Positions 12,401 to 23,591 of a stretch of DNA of 64,000 nucleotides are shown here, one piece after another. Both the position numbers and the translations under genes were made by a program. How positions within the stretch are numbered: position 1 is the stretch's first letter; each line of letters starts with the position of its first letter. The notes under the pieces were generated by a model. The model was not told the DNA's origin. It saw nothing but the letters and a program-made list of their open reading frames with translations, and did no database searches. Origin of the DNA: Archegozetes longisetosus. Its lineage: Eukaryota > Arthropoda > Arachnida > Sarcoptiformes > Trhypochthoniidae. The stretch spans positions 7,605,073 to 7,669,072 of the forward strand of contig JAEMBT020000004.1 in the NCBI GenBank assembly GCA_018873245.2, read 5' to 3'.

Positions 12401-15106
12401 TTTTGAATACGATTTTTCATGTCTTCCATTCATATTACTCTAGTATCAGGATAATAAGAAGAATCGAAATGCAGTTTTCGACAGAAGCAAAAGGATTGCA
12501 AATATTGTTAATGCGGTACTGAATCTATTTTTATGTGCGCACGTTTAAGAAGTATTTGTTTGTCTTATTTGAACTCTGTTTATTTCCTATAAAGCTCTAC
12601 AGTCAACTGAATATTTTTGTTGTGTTGACTGGAGTCGTCATTTGGACAGAGATGAACGAAATAACACTGTCGAGTGATGGCGATCAAACGCTGACAAACT
12701 TTTTACATTATCGTCGCGAACGCCTTATACCACAACATCCGAATGATAACGCACAGCTCATAACTGGATCATCATTTGATGGTGGCGTTGTTGGAAAAGC
12801 TCTCAAGGGTTCTATTTGGTATGTAAATGATTAAAACATAAGAGTTGCTAAAGTACGATTCAGGCTCTAGAACTGGAGTGTTGTTGGAAATGACGATGAA
12901 GAAAAATACTTTATGACCCCCTAAATATGCATACGATAGAACTAGTTCACTGGTTACTAGAAAACTTTACCTAAATTCGAGCGTGATTCACGACAATGCA
13001 TATTTGATACTTAGAATCAGTTGCCAACTGCCAAAATTATTGTACCTCGTGCCAGACTTAATCTTACTGGCAGAGATTGCAAACACGTGTCGACAAGAAT
13101 GCTTACCGTATTTTTTTAAGCCTGTGCGAGTCTAGACAATATGGGTAGTTGAAAATACTTTCTCCAAATTGTTTCAACTTACTCTTACAAAGGAGTAATA
13201 TTGTCTGATACTAAGCAACGTTTGACGATAAATATTATTCTATTTTAGCACTTATGAATACTCGGGTGGGGTGAACACAGATCACAGTCATATAAATAGT
13301 CTGGTGGCGACGACAGTTGCACATGAATTGGGCCATAACTTTGGAATGGAACACGACTCTGACAAATGCAAATGTCCTGATGAGAAGTGCATTATGGCTC
13401 CGTCCTCCAGCTCTATCAGTCCTAAACATTGGTCTTCATGTTCGGTCGAATATTTAGAACATTCCTTCAAACAAGGAATGGACCACTGCCTCCACAATAA
13501 GCCAAAGAAGCTAGTTGGACCTTTATGTGGTAATGGCTTTCTCGAAGAAGGAGAGCAGTGCGATTGTGGCCTCAAAAGTGTTTGTGATAATCCATGCTGT
13601 AATGCTACGACTTGCAAACTGGCGATCGGTGCCGAATGTGCAATTGGCGCATGTTGTGATAGGAATAAGTGCAAGATTATTGATAAAAGTCAACACAAAG
13701 TTTGCAGAGTAGCCAAAGGTAACTGTGATTTAGAGGAGTTTTGTGATGGCGTCAGTGAGTTCTGTCCCGAAGATTTGAAAGTGCAGGACGGCACTGAATG
13801 TATTGAAGGTTATGCCTATTGTTATAATGGAAGATGTGACACACGCGAAAGTCAGTGCAAACTATTATGGGGTCCAACCGGGGAAGTTTCCGATTATAAG
13901 TGTTATCAACAAAATACTAAAGGAAATGCTAATGGAAACTGTGGTTATTTTAAACAAAATCAAACCTATGTTGCTTGTCGAACGACTGATGTTATATGTG
14001 GTCGACTTCACTGTTTTCATCAAAATGAACGACTAGAATATGGCACAGAAAGTGCTGCAATACTCGCACGATCTTACATTCCTATTAGGGGAAAAACCTT
14101 GGTGTGTCGTTCAGCTATGATTGATCTCGGATTAGATTCAATAGATCCAGGATTAGTGCCAAATGGCGCTAAATGTGGCACTAATTCAATGTGTGTCAAT
14201 CAGAAATGTGTCTCTATTAAATCATTTCTACAGAATAATGCTTGTCATCAAAGTTGCAATAGCAATGGCTTTTGTAACAACAAAGGCAAGTGTCACTGCT
14301 TTCCGGGATTCGCACCTCCTTACTGTGCGAGTTCTATCACAAGCGGCTATTTCTTCACGATTGCAATGTATATCATATTTTTGTGTATTCTCCCTCTGAC
14401 TGGAGTAAGTGCATTCTTAATCTATAACTATAACGACGCTATTAAGACCTGGTGGCTGGTGAAAGCCAGAAAGTCTGCAATTAAATCAAGAGCTAAACAA
14501 ATATCGCATAGGAAGCCTCCTAGACTTCCAGTTAACTTCAATACGGAATCGCTGGAAATTTCAAGTCCGATCCCACTTGAAAGCGACTCAAATAGTAATC
14601 CAGTAGTTTTTTCAACTTTGCCGAGAAATGCAGGCAAAAGTTCAATATCGAGAGCCAACGTAAGAAGTTTGGAAATTTCTGCGCCCATTATTAGTGCTGA
14701 GAATACTAGTACAAACAGTAATCAAAATCAATTAAAACCTATTCGACCAGCGCCTCCGCCACCGATCTCTAGATCGATATCTCGATCTTCAAGCATGCGG
14801 TCTTCAACTAGGAGCTCTTCGGGTAAACCAATGAGCATACACTACACGCGTCCATCGCAACCTCCACCACAACCACCGCCACGACCTCCGCGCCCGAAAA
14901 ACACATCGCAAACAAGTAAATTAGAAAATTCAGCAAAAGTTGCACCTTCGAAGGACAATGGGAACAGTGGCTTCGATGCAGATAAACCTTTGCCTTCAAC
15001 ACCTTTCGTTCCACTTTCGAATCCGTTGCTAAACGATTCGAGAAACAACAATAAGCAAACATCTGTTGCTTCTTTAACGAAGAAGTTCGAGAAATTTAAT
15101 GGTTGA
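9467..15106 (+). CDS. ADAM metalloprotease-disintegrin (ADAM9/12/meltrin-like)
   Basis: Exons 11409-11497, 11758-11916, 11987-12379, 12450-12515, 12595-12818 and 13249-15106 join in phase. A probable first exon at 9467 encodes a signal peptide (MIASFFILFVTQ...) ending at 9524 or 9533; both donors give the phase 1 required at 11409, for about 950 aa. Order: prodomain with HCHYKGH, furin site RLKR, reprolysin domain starting VELVIV, the complete zinc site HELGHNFGMEHD, disintegrin domain (CGNGFLEEGEQCDCG), cysteine-rich region, an EGF-like module (CNSNGFCNNKGKCHC), a membrane segment (ISEQ near 14350-14430) and a long cytosolic tail with several proline-rich SH3-binding stretches near 14750-14900. 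Predicted active membrane sheddase. The first-exon link is inferred across a 1.9-kb intron; the rest is firm. Confidence 0.93.
9525..11408 (+). other. Large first intron of the ADAM gene (inferred)
   Basis: About 1.9 kb without coding signal between the probable signal-peptide exon and the first prodomain exon. No repeat or second gene was recognised in it. Confidence 0.45.
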
Positions 15107-15262
15107 CTACTTATAATGTTTATTTTTCTAATGTCGCGACAACTCTAGTCTGCAAATGAGTCGCTTTTATCATGGAACCTTTTCATTTTCAGTATTTTAT
15201 GCATTATTTATTTTAAAGTTAGCATATAATAGATGTAAAATGAATTACAAAAATTTTTATAT

Positions 15263-17771
15263 TTATCTTCTTGCCGTTTTCTTTTTCTTCTTTTGTGTCG
15301 GCCTTTGTTGACGCGGCCCTTGAGGTGAACTCGTGGGTGCATTTGAAGTGACAGTTCGTGGAGAGGGCTTTATATCGCTGTTTAAGATTCAATAAAAAAA
15401 TGTTTAGAAATAAAAATTTGTAAAGCAACATAAAATGTGCGTACATTTCTCCAACAGCTCCTTGTGTTCCTTTGCCCACTCCTTGAGTCCCGCGTTTATC
15501 CTTTTTCTTTTTAAAAGTCGAACGTTCATATCTTGGTAGCCAACGTTCGGGATCGGGTTCAACTTTCGGATCATAATTCTTCGGAAGCTTTGTCTTCTTT
15601 TTACGCCTTTTCTTAGTTTTTTCTTTTGCATCGGTATTACCTGTCGGTGTATCGGTTTTAGTTGTCTTTTTGACATATTTGGCTCCGAGCGACCAATTGC
15701 TTGTTTCTAACTGATCCACATCTATTGAGGTCAGCACAGTTTCAATGGATGGCAGATCTTTACTTATCCTAAAAGTATAAACAACATGTTCATTGATATA
15801 CAAATAGCAGACACCACAAATGTCAAACATCTTTCAACGACTCACTCGTTAGCCTTTTGAGGATTGAATTGCGAGTATGCGTTAATCAAAAGTGAGACTA
15901 TTTTAGGGTTTTTCGGATTATTTTTTCTCAACTGTTCTAATAAGTTGACCGCAGCTTTTGGTTGACCACTTTCCATCAGGAAACGAGCATTTTCTCGATA
16001 CAGTACAAATAATTCGGAACTGTCCGGCTATAAAGTAGTGAAGGCTTGATGAAACACAGTTTCTAACCTGATCTGTTTGTTTGAATCATACCTTATTTTT
16101 CTCATACCAATTGACAGCTTCCGTCAATAGTGTGGTGGCCGATTCTTTATCATCTAGGCTTAAATACAAAGTAACTAAAGTGGAAGTAATTCCTGGTTTG
16201 TACGAAACATCTCCTAATGATCGGAGAACACTACACGCTTCGCTTATGTCTCCGCTTCGTATTAATAACTGAGAGAGAACTAGTGTCACTTCAAGTAAAA
16301 GACCAGGATTATCTTTCGAAGACTGTTTAAGAAATTTGGTGGCATCCGAAACTTTCTTTTCTTTGCAGAGAAGCGCCGCCTCTAGAAGAATGGCTTCTGA
16401 AATGGCTTCAGGATATTTCTTCTTAAGTTCTACCAACTGTTTTCGGCACGAATCGCTTTGATTTGTATGCATTAACAATAAACAGTTATTGAACAAAATG
16501 GTTTGGCGCTGAACTTTACTCAGTTTGGAGTCTGTGTTTTCGCTCAATGCTGTTTTCATCTTTTTCTTCGAATCGAATACGTTCTGGTCTTTATTAATAG
16601 TAACGATATTATTACTCGTAACCGCTAATAATGCAGAATCAGTCGGTCTATTCAAATAAATCAACGAATTTTCAGTTTCTGATAGAACTTTATATTAAGT
16701 GTGAATTGAGAATAAGTTAATCTTACTTTTGCTTCAATATTTGATTATACATTCTGAGAGCTGTATCTTCTTTCTTCTGCATTTGATAGCAGAAACCAAT
16801 CTGTGCTCTAATTATTCCGAGCTCTGATTCAATTTCCTCTTCGGTTGCTCCCTCTTCATCCAATGTCTTACGACAAAGGTCTTAAAAATCAAATAACACA
16901 TTTATTACTAAAGACTTGATGAGTCGAATCTGATGCGATGGTGGTATTACCTTCAGCCGCATTAAGTTTGTTGAGAGCCTCGTCATATTTTCCGCAACCC
17001 AACAGAACACAAGCCTTATTGTAGCAAAGTTCAAAAGTTTGTTCACCTAATTCTGGTCTGCTTCTCACTGATTGGTCATTATTATCAATACTAAGACAGG
17101 CCACAACTGCAGCCAAATTGGTTTCACGCTCATCTTCGTAGTCATCATCAGAATTCTTGATGAGTTCTAAATACTGATCATAACATTCATCAAATCGCTC
17201 CAAACGATACAACTATTATTTAGAAATATTTAGCATAAGTTTTAGTTGAACTTAATTCAAAAGACTGATAAAAGTATGACTGACTGCTTGGGCGCGCAGT
17301 TCCTTAACCCGAAATTCACTCTCTTTGATTGAGTCCAGAGTTTTGAGGGCTTCGCTCACATCATTCAGTCTGTACTGACAATAAGCCTTTTCGAATAATA
17401 ACTGATTTCTGAACACAAAGCAAACAATTCATGTAAATAATCGACAATTAGTACAAAACTAATGAATTGTAAAATACCCTAGATTTTGATCGCAATTCTT
17501 GATGCCATTTAAAGCGTCTTCAAACAACCCCAATTGTATTTGACTGACAATTTTGCAGTGAATTGCCTTCGCGTTCGACTTATCCTCATTTAAGACTATT
17601 TTATTTAATATATAATTCAATTTTAATCATTAGAAAACATTACAATCAATATGTTTTTGACTGACTTTTATTCGCGACTTTGAGGGCTTTGTCGAAATCC
17701 GAAGACTGTTCCAAACGATGCAATTCATTGAACAATTGAGATAAATTAACTGCTGATTTATCTGAACTCAT
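15263..17771 (-). CDS. SRP72: Signal recognition particle subunit SRP72
   Basis: Nine exons on the minus strand: 17771-17666, 17595-17478, 17408-17285, 17212-16951, 16880-16727, 16647-16092, 16027-15846, 15768-15445 and 15377-15263. All are in phase and give about 646 aa (the human protein is 671). TPR-like helices fill most of the protein, with the conserved INKDQNVFDSKKK string. The C-terminus has the SRP72 RNA-binding motif (KLPKNYDPKVEPDPERWLP), GKGTQGA and a lysine-rich end. SRP72 with SRP68 anchors the S domain of SRP RNA and is needed for translocation of secretory proteins. At exon 6 a nearer acceptor at 16679 would add a stretch in the wrong phase; the 16648 acceptor restores the family sequence KPTDSALLAV. 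The gene converges with ADAM, stop codons 157 nt apart. Confidence 0.97.
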
Positions 17772-18785
17772 CTCTTAGAATGTTTCAAATTTTACTTAAT
17801 CTAATATAAATTTGTATAAAAATAATTTATAGTATAAACATGACTCCAATTAATATTTGAAACGCCACGTGTTTTGACGACTGGTGTCATCAAATTTAAT
17901 AGGATTTTTCGGTTTTCAATAACTGTTTAAATTGCGAATAACTTTGAATTGTCTGCCAAATTCTAATATTGATTAAGTCAAAGCCTTCAACCGTTTCAAA
18001 TGCAGGTATAATTAATGCCAAATTATATTAAATTGGTGCAAACTTGTCCTATTCCTAAATATTAGAAGATATTAAAACCGAAAAATCATATTTTGGGCTT
18101 TTAACGTGTTATCGTTTGCATTTGTTGAAAGTCTTATTGTGCATAAGAATTGATCAATTCTTTGCTTTTATTGTGCATTCTTTAAAAGCCTTCAAATTCA
18201 ATTTTTTATTTACATTTTTGGATTTATTAATCAACGGTTAAATTGTGATTAAAAATATGAATCAAACAAAAATAGACTAATCAAATACAGTGTTTATAAA
18301 GAGATGAATGGTGTCGAACTCTATGTTTTGTTTAGAGAACTGAAGTGTTTTCAGTTTATTTACGAAAAAACAACGAATTTGGCCATTATTTATAGCCATT
18401 TTGTTTAGTGTTTAAACACATCAACATATATGATATTGATTGTCATTTGTTTTGATTGTTTTGTTTTAATTAAACCGACATTTTTTCGTAATTTCTATTA
18501 AATATATTATTAATTGACTAAACAGACAATTTATGTATATTTTATCTGTATTTTATAACAATCGGTGAGTCGTTCAAACAACTGATAAAATTGCGATAAA
18601 AACATCTTTTTACAATTTAAACATATTTTGATCAACTGTTTATTTACTTTTTGTAGTAAATAATTTGAATGAAATTTTATTAAATGCTACAAATTTCTAC
18701 TCAAACTAAAACTACTCAACGTAACAACAAAGAAGAGCGTTGAATAAAAGCTCCTAGACAGTAACGAAAATCACTTAATATTGAG
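17772..18785. promoter_or_regulatory. Divergent intergenic region, SRP72 / Asn-rich gene
   Basis: About 1 kb, strongly AT-rich, between two divergent genes. It should contain both promoters and the 5' UTR of the Asn-rich gene. No specific motif is identified. Confidence 0.4.
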
Positions 18786-19973
18786 ATGTCTTCTGAAAAG
18801 TCCGTCAGTAATAGAAGTGATGATAACGAAGAAGATGATGAATTGATTCTGTTGCGAAAGGCTGCACTCGAATCGATGCACAAGAATAAAGATAATGTCC
18901 ACAATTCATCGAATAATAATAATAATAATAATAAAGTGAACGACAACTCCGACCACAAAAGACGCACAAATATCAACAATTATTATCCGCGAAATGGATC
19001 AAAGCGGTCCAATTTGATTGTATTGACAGCGCCTGAACCAGAATTCGTTCAGACAAACAGCTTAAACAATAGAAGAGAAACGCCTTTTACCAGATTGATT
19101 GACAAACCATCAAATGATTCTTCAGAATTATCAACAAAACGAAAACGAGTACTTCCAGGAAGATTCAGTCGTCTTGAGAAGGATGAAGACAGCGATGAAG
19201 AGAGTGACGAGTACAGTGATGATAATGAAGACACAAATAACAGCAATACTGATAAGTTGAGTGCCTTTAAAGCATCTGATAGGGAATTATTATGGCCTGA
19301 ATCGGACAATACGACAACTGATGTGATGTCAGACACCGACCAGAATTTAACTAAAAATGTTTTAAGCCAACAAATTGAGAAATCAATAGATAGTAATTCT
19401 AGTGATTGTACTAATAATCTAAACACTAATGATTGTAGTTTTAATAGTATTGATTCGAATAACCAAAATACGAATAATGATGAAAATCTGGGTAATAGTT
19501 TGTGTTTTGCTTCTACTTCAACCGAACCCGTCAATGATTGCACAAAACTTGACTCTGAAACCAAAAAGGACACCATTAAGCTGACCAAAACTAATAATAT
19601 TTCAGGATTAGATATACTGGAGAAAAGGAAACAAAAATTTGGTGATTTAGCTGCTGATGAAATAACTGATTTAGACAATAATAGCGTTGAGTCTTTCGAA
19701 AGTTCAAACAATCAAAATAATAATACGAACAATAAGTTAAGTATTAAGCAAAGGTTATCTACAAATTGTGTTCAAAATGAAAAGAAATCTTATGTGAAGA
19801 ATTGCAGGCATAGAAACAATATTAGCAATCAATTTAGCATAAATGGTGTTGAAAAGTCATTTAAGTTAAACACCAAATTGAATCGACAATTAGATTCAGA
19901 GGAATTCGATGATAATGATAGCCATTCAACTAAGAAAAAGTTACGGTCTTTAGTGGTTATGAAAACAGAATGA
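18786..19973 (+). CDS. Asn/Ser-rich acidic protein, unknown function
   Basis: A single open exon of 395 codons. Residues about 15-32 (EEDDELILLRKAALESM) form a short acidic-amphipathic helix of a kind seen near the N-terminus of several nuclear RNA-processing proteins. A poly-Asn run encoded by an AAT repeat follows, then basic patches (STKRKRVLPGRFSRLEKDED), an acidic Ser/Glu/Asp block and long Asn/Ser-rich disordered sequence with SGLDILEKRKQKFG near residue 280, and a basic end. I recognise no folded domain. The length, sensible start and the conserved-looking helices argue that it is real. A nuclear role is inference only. A long open frame on the opposite strand is a compositional shadow. 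Confidence 0.7.
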   Translation: MSSEKSVSNRSDDNEEDDELILLRKAALESMHKNKDNVHNSSNNNNNNNKVNDNSDHKRRTNINNYYPRNGSKRSNLIVLTAPEPEFVQTNSLNNRRETPFTRLIDKPSNDSSELSTKRKRVLPGRFSRLEKDEDSDEESDEYSDDNEDTNNSNTDKLSAFKASDRELLWPESDNTTTDVMSDTDQNLTKNVLSQQIEKSIDSNSSDCTNNLNTNDCSFNSIDSNNQNTNNDENLGNSLCFASTSTEPVNDCTKLDSETKKDTIKLTKTNNISGLDILEKRKQKFGDLAADEITDLDNNSVESFESSNNQNNNTNNKLSIKQRLSTNCVQNEKKSYVKNCRHRNNISNQFSINGVEKSFKLNTKLNRQLDSEEFDDNDSHSTKKKLRSLVVMKTE

Positions 19974-20892
19974 TCCGTTCAAAGGTAACAGGTTTTTGTG
20001 ATTATTGTTATATTTTAGAAAATTTAATATAAATGAGTGAGATTTTAAACTGTGATAATTTTTCTAATTTGCCTCTTTTTTATTGTATATTTTACTTATA
20101 TTTATTATTATAACAATTAGCATTTGCTCAAATAATTATCAAATTAATTGTTAATTTTCAAACTTAAATTGCTTTCACTCAGGTATGTGTTATTGATTTG
20201 ATTTTAAATGAAAATGCATTTGATTCAATCAAATTGATTGTCACAACTTTTAAAATCGATAGACATTTGGATATTCATCAAAACAAGAATTGTACAAATT
20301 GTAATAACTTGAAACTTAATAATAATAAATAATAATAATAATAAACTCATTAAAATATCTAATTTTGGCTTAATTTTGTTTGCATTAGTAGTAATTATTT
20401 CATTAAATAAGTGAAAAGAATCATATCTCGAAACAAACAGTTGCATATTTTCTCAATAAACAATTGGTTATCTAATACAAAGTCATAATGCTTTTAATTA
20501 ACTTTTAAATCTTCTAAAAGTGAAATGATTTGAAAATATAAAACTTCAGTTTTATGAGCTAGAGTTCGATGTTTGTTTGAAAGTTGGCGGAAACATCTCA
20601 AGGTTGAGTAAAAAAGTACCACATTTGCCCATTTTGGCAATCAAAATGAACTGAATAAAACTATTATTTCAGTTTTAGTTAAGTTGGAGCTCCAAAATAT
20701 TCGTCCTTTAGATCTGCTCATTTGACAACAACCATCGCTTAGTAACAAAGTTTCTATAAACATTCAAAAGTTTATCTCACTTTTGAATGACTAATCAATA
20801 AGTATTTTATGTAATAAAATAGTTCATCTGATTAGTGTCTTCTTTGTGTTTTATCTTTGTGAATGAGTCCCTAGTCGTAATTCTAAAGCAAA
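19974..20892. other. Intergenic, nothing recognised
   Basis: AT-rich spacer between the Asn-rich gene and SELENBP1. It contains an AAT microsatellite near 20318-20345. The last 100 bp should hold the SELENBP1 5' UTR. Confidence 0.5.
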
Positions 20893-22314
20893 ATGAGTGA
20901 TTGTCGGAAAAATGGAAAATCAGGTCCTGGATATAAAAGTCCATTGGATGCGATGAAAGGTCCGCGAGAACTAATTCTCTACGTGACATGTGTTCAGCCA
21001 AATGGAAAAGAAAACGGAAAACCAGATTATTTGGCAACTGTTGATGTGGACCCACTTTCACCACAATATTGTAAAGTAATTAACAGAGCATTCATTTCTA
21101 ATTGTGGCGATGAATTACATCATTCGGGTTGGAATTCGTGCAGCAGTTGTTTCTGTGATCCAAGTAAAGTAAGAAATAAACTGGTTCTGCCTACTCTTAA
21201 TGGTGATCGTATTTATGTGTTCGATACGAGTTCAGAAAGAAAACCAAGACTTTTCAAAGTAGTCGAATCCTCAGATTTGCACTCTAACAAAGCTTGTGCG
21301 CCGCATACAAGCCATTGCCTGCCGACAGGAGAAATTATGATAAGTTGTATGGGAGATGACAAACAGAACAATAAGGGATCATTTCTATTGCTTGATGGCC
21401 ATACATTCAACGTTAAAGGCACTTGGAATGATCAACAGAAATCAGTTGAGTTCGGCTATGACTTTTGGTATCAGCCCAGACATAACATAATGGTTAGCAG
21501 TGAATGGGGCGCACCATCAGCTTTTAGAAACGGATTCAATTTGAACGACGTTTCAAATAATTTATACGGGCATTCTCTGAATTTTTGGGATTGGAGTCAA
21601 AAAGTTCCTCTCCAGAGAATCGATTTGGGAAATGACGGACTTATGCCACTAGAGGTTCGATTTCTCCATGATCCAAACGCTGCAGAAGGCTTTGTTGGCT
21701 GTGCTCTCAGTTCAACAGTATTTCGTTTTTTCAAATCGGACGGTTTGTGGCAGGCACAAAAAGTAATCAGCGTTCCATCAAAGAAAGTTAAAAATTGGTT
21801 GTTAGAAGATATGCCTGCTCTGATTACTGACATAATAATCTCATTAGATGATAGATTCCTCTTTATAAGTTTGTGGGCTTTTGGAGAGGTCAGACAATAC
21901 GATATATCAAATACTGCGAACCCTGTTCTTGTCGGACAATGTTTTATAGGAGGAAGTATTTGTAGCGATAGTGTGGTTAAAGTTGTTGAAGATATAGAAC
22001 TAGAAAGTCAACCGGAGCGTCTTGTGGTCAAAGGAAAGCCAGTGAGAGGAGGGGCACAAATGTTGCAGTTGAGTTTAGATGGAAAACGTTTATATGTCAC
22101 AAATTCTCTTTATAGCGCTTGGGATAAACAATTTTATCCCGATATGGTTAAGAACGGGTCGATGATGCTACTCGTCAATGTTGATGTTCAGAAGGGAGGA
22201 CTTAGTGTTGATCAAAATTTTCTGGTCGATTTTGGAGATGAACAGTTTGGACCAGTTTTGGCACACGAAATGAGATATCCAGGAGGAGACTGTACTTCAG
22301 ATATTTGGCTATAG
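20893..22314 (+). CDS. SELENBP1: Selenium-binding protein 1 / methanethiol oxidase
   Basis: A single exon of 473 codons, against 472 aa in human. Family strings run the full length: [46 protein letters not shown] (which includes the reactive cysteine implicated in selenium binding), [40 protein letters not shown] and the C-terminal [16 protein letters not shown]. The animal protein oxidises methanethiol to hydrogen sulfide, hydrogen peroxide and formaldehyde in the cytosol. No break or missing key segment was seen. An AATAAA lies near 22543, probably the poly(A) signal. Confidence 0.98.
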   Translation: MSDCRKNGKSGPGYKSPLDAMKGPRELILYVTCVQPNGKENGKPDYLATVDVDPLSPQYCKVINRAFISNCGDELHHSGWNSCSSCFCDPSKVRNKLVLPTLNGDRIYVFDTSSERKPRLFKVVESSDLHSNKACAPHTSHCLPTGEIMISCMGDDKQNNKGSFLLLDGHTFNVKGTWNDQQKSVEFGYDFWYQPRHNIMVSSEWGAPSAFRNGFNLNDVSNNLYGHSLNFWDWSQKVPLQRIDLGNDGLMPLEVRFLHDPNAAEGFVGCALSSTVFRFFKSDGLWQAQKVISVPSKKVKNWLLEDMPALITDIIISLDDRFLFISLWAFGEVRQYDISNTANPVLVGQCFIGGSICSDSVVKVVEDIELESQPERLVVKGKPVRGGAQMLQLSLDGKRLYVTNSLYSAWDKQFYPDMVKNGSMMLLVNVDVQKGGLSVDQNFLVDFGDEQFGPVLAHEMRYPGGDCTSDIWL

Positions 22315-22725
22315 TTATAATGTTTGATCACTTTGCTTTACTCGTAGATTTATTTTTATTTTAAGTTTAATGTATTGCAAACAACATTTACAATTCGAAG
22401 AAAATAGTAAAATCATTTTTTGAAACAAATTTAAATAGAAAGTCAACGGAAAGCTTTTGAAAGTTTGTTTCCGTTAGAAAGTTTATCAACATTACTATAA
22501 ATCAAATTTTAGGAAATAGTTTCCTTTTTGAAATTTACTGAGAAATAAAGAATGAAAAAAGCGCATTTCATTTGACTTTAAGTGTCTCATTTGATTTTAA
22601 AGCTTAACTTTTAACAGTATCAGCAAAATGAGTGAGGTTCAATCTTTGATTTTAAGAAACTTAGGACCACTTTACATCAATGTGTTTGGTCTTTACGTAA
22701 CCGTATTTATGACAATCTGTAAAAA
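22315..22725. other. 3' flank between SELENBP1 and the CBM14 gene
   Basis: Contains SELENBP1 3' UTR with an AATAAA near 22543, and the 3' UTR of the convergent CBM14 gene. Nothing else was seen. Confidence 0.5.
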
Positions 22726-23477
22726 TTAAGTAAAACTTAAGGTCAAAACGTCAACTAAGTAGCTGACAAATTGATTTTTACCATAATTCTGTGCTTTACA
22801 GCCAGCACTATGTGGCCAATCACAAACCAAGAGTTTAGGATTAAAATGAGTTCCTTTTCCACATTTCTGCAGAGCAGGTCGACATTTATCGCAGTTGTAG
22901 AACGAACAACAGTCTAGTGGGTTCGGATTCAAACCTGAAAAATAAGGTTTAAGGGTATCAACCGATTAGATCACAATTTGGGAATCGGATGACAATTTAC
23001 AAGTCAGTCAATTGAAAACTACAATTTTTGTCATGTCAATATTCTGAATTGCATAGCATTTTGCAAAGAAATCTCGTGCTGGCAATATCTTATTCGCTTT
23101 CACTGATTAGTCTTTTGAAATTTTAAGCTTCAAACTGTTATTGAAACAGACAAAACACTTACCACTAGACCTCGAACATGGACTATAGTCTCCACAATAA
23201 ATTTTTTCTACTACTGGGACGTATTTTTTGATGTAAACAGAACCTCCTTCTCCATGATCGAAGTGGTTATTCTTGTTATAGATTTTGGTGTGATAACCTG
23301 CCTGAGAGCAGACATTACAAAAATTTAAGATTTGTAACTTATCTTAAAAGCTTTAACGCTTTCGACTTAAACAACTTATTTAGTTGTTTTTGCATAAGTA
23401 CTTACTTCAATCGTTAAAATTGATACCAGACTTATGAATACGAGACAATAAAAAAACTTTTGCAAGTTTTGACTCAT
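22726..23477 (-). CDS. Small secreted chitin-binding (peritrophin-A, CBM14) protein
   Basis: Three exons: 23477-23406, 23301-23163 and 22934-22726, in phase, about 139 aa. Exon 1 is a signal peptide (MSQNLQKFFYCLVFISLVSI...). The mature N-terminus is short and basic-acidic (HFDHGEGGSVYIKK). One CBM14 domain spans exons 2 and 3, with cysteines in CGDYSPC, DCCSFYNCDKC, QKCGKGTHFNP and VCDWPHSAGC, the FNP and CDWP motifs being typical. It should bind chitin in cuticle or gut lining. The last 25 residues lack domain features. A possible donor (ATG|GTAAAA near 22783) could lead to a further exon I did not find. The gene begins 115 bp past the stop of DYNC2I2 on the same strand. Confidence 0.82.
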
Positions 23478-23591
23478 TTTTTTTATTGTTAACAGAACTT
23501 TATTCACAATGAATGCAGAAAATTTTGTCGAAAGTTTATTAATTAGGTTAACATTTATATAGAAAGTATTGAACACTTGATACGTCATTGA

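Noticed and set aside
16648..16678. Alternative acceptor for SRP72 exon 6 at 16679
   Set aside because: It breaks the phase and inserts residues absent from the family; the 16648 acceptor restores both phase and family sequence.
19049..19711. Long minus-strand open frame of 220 codons
   Set aside because: It is antisense to the Asn/Ser-rich gene and is Ser/Leu-rich only because AAT/AGT codons read backwards become Ile/Leu/Ser; no start context or domain.
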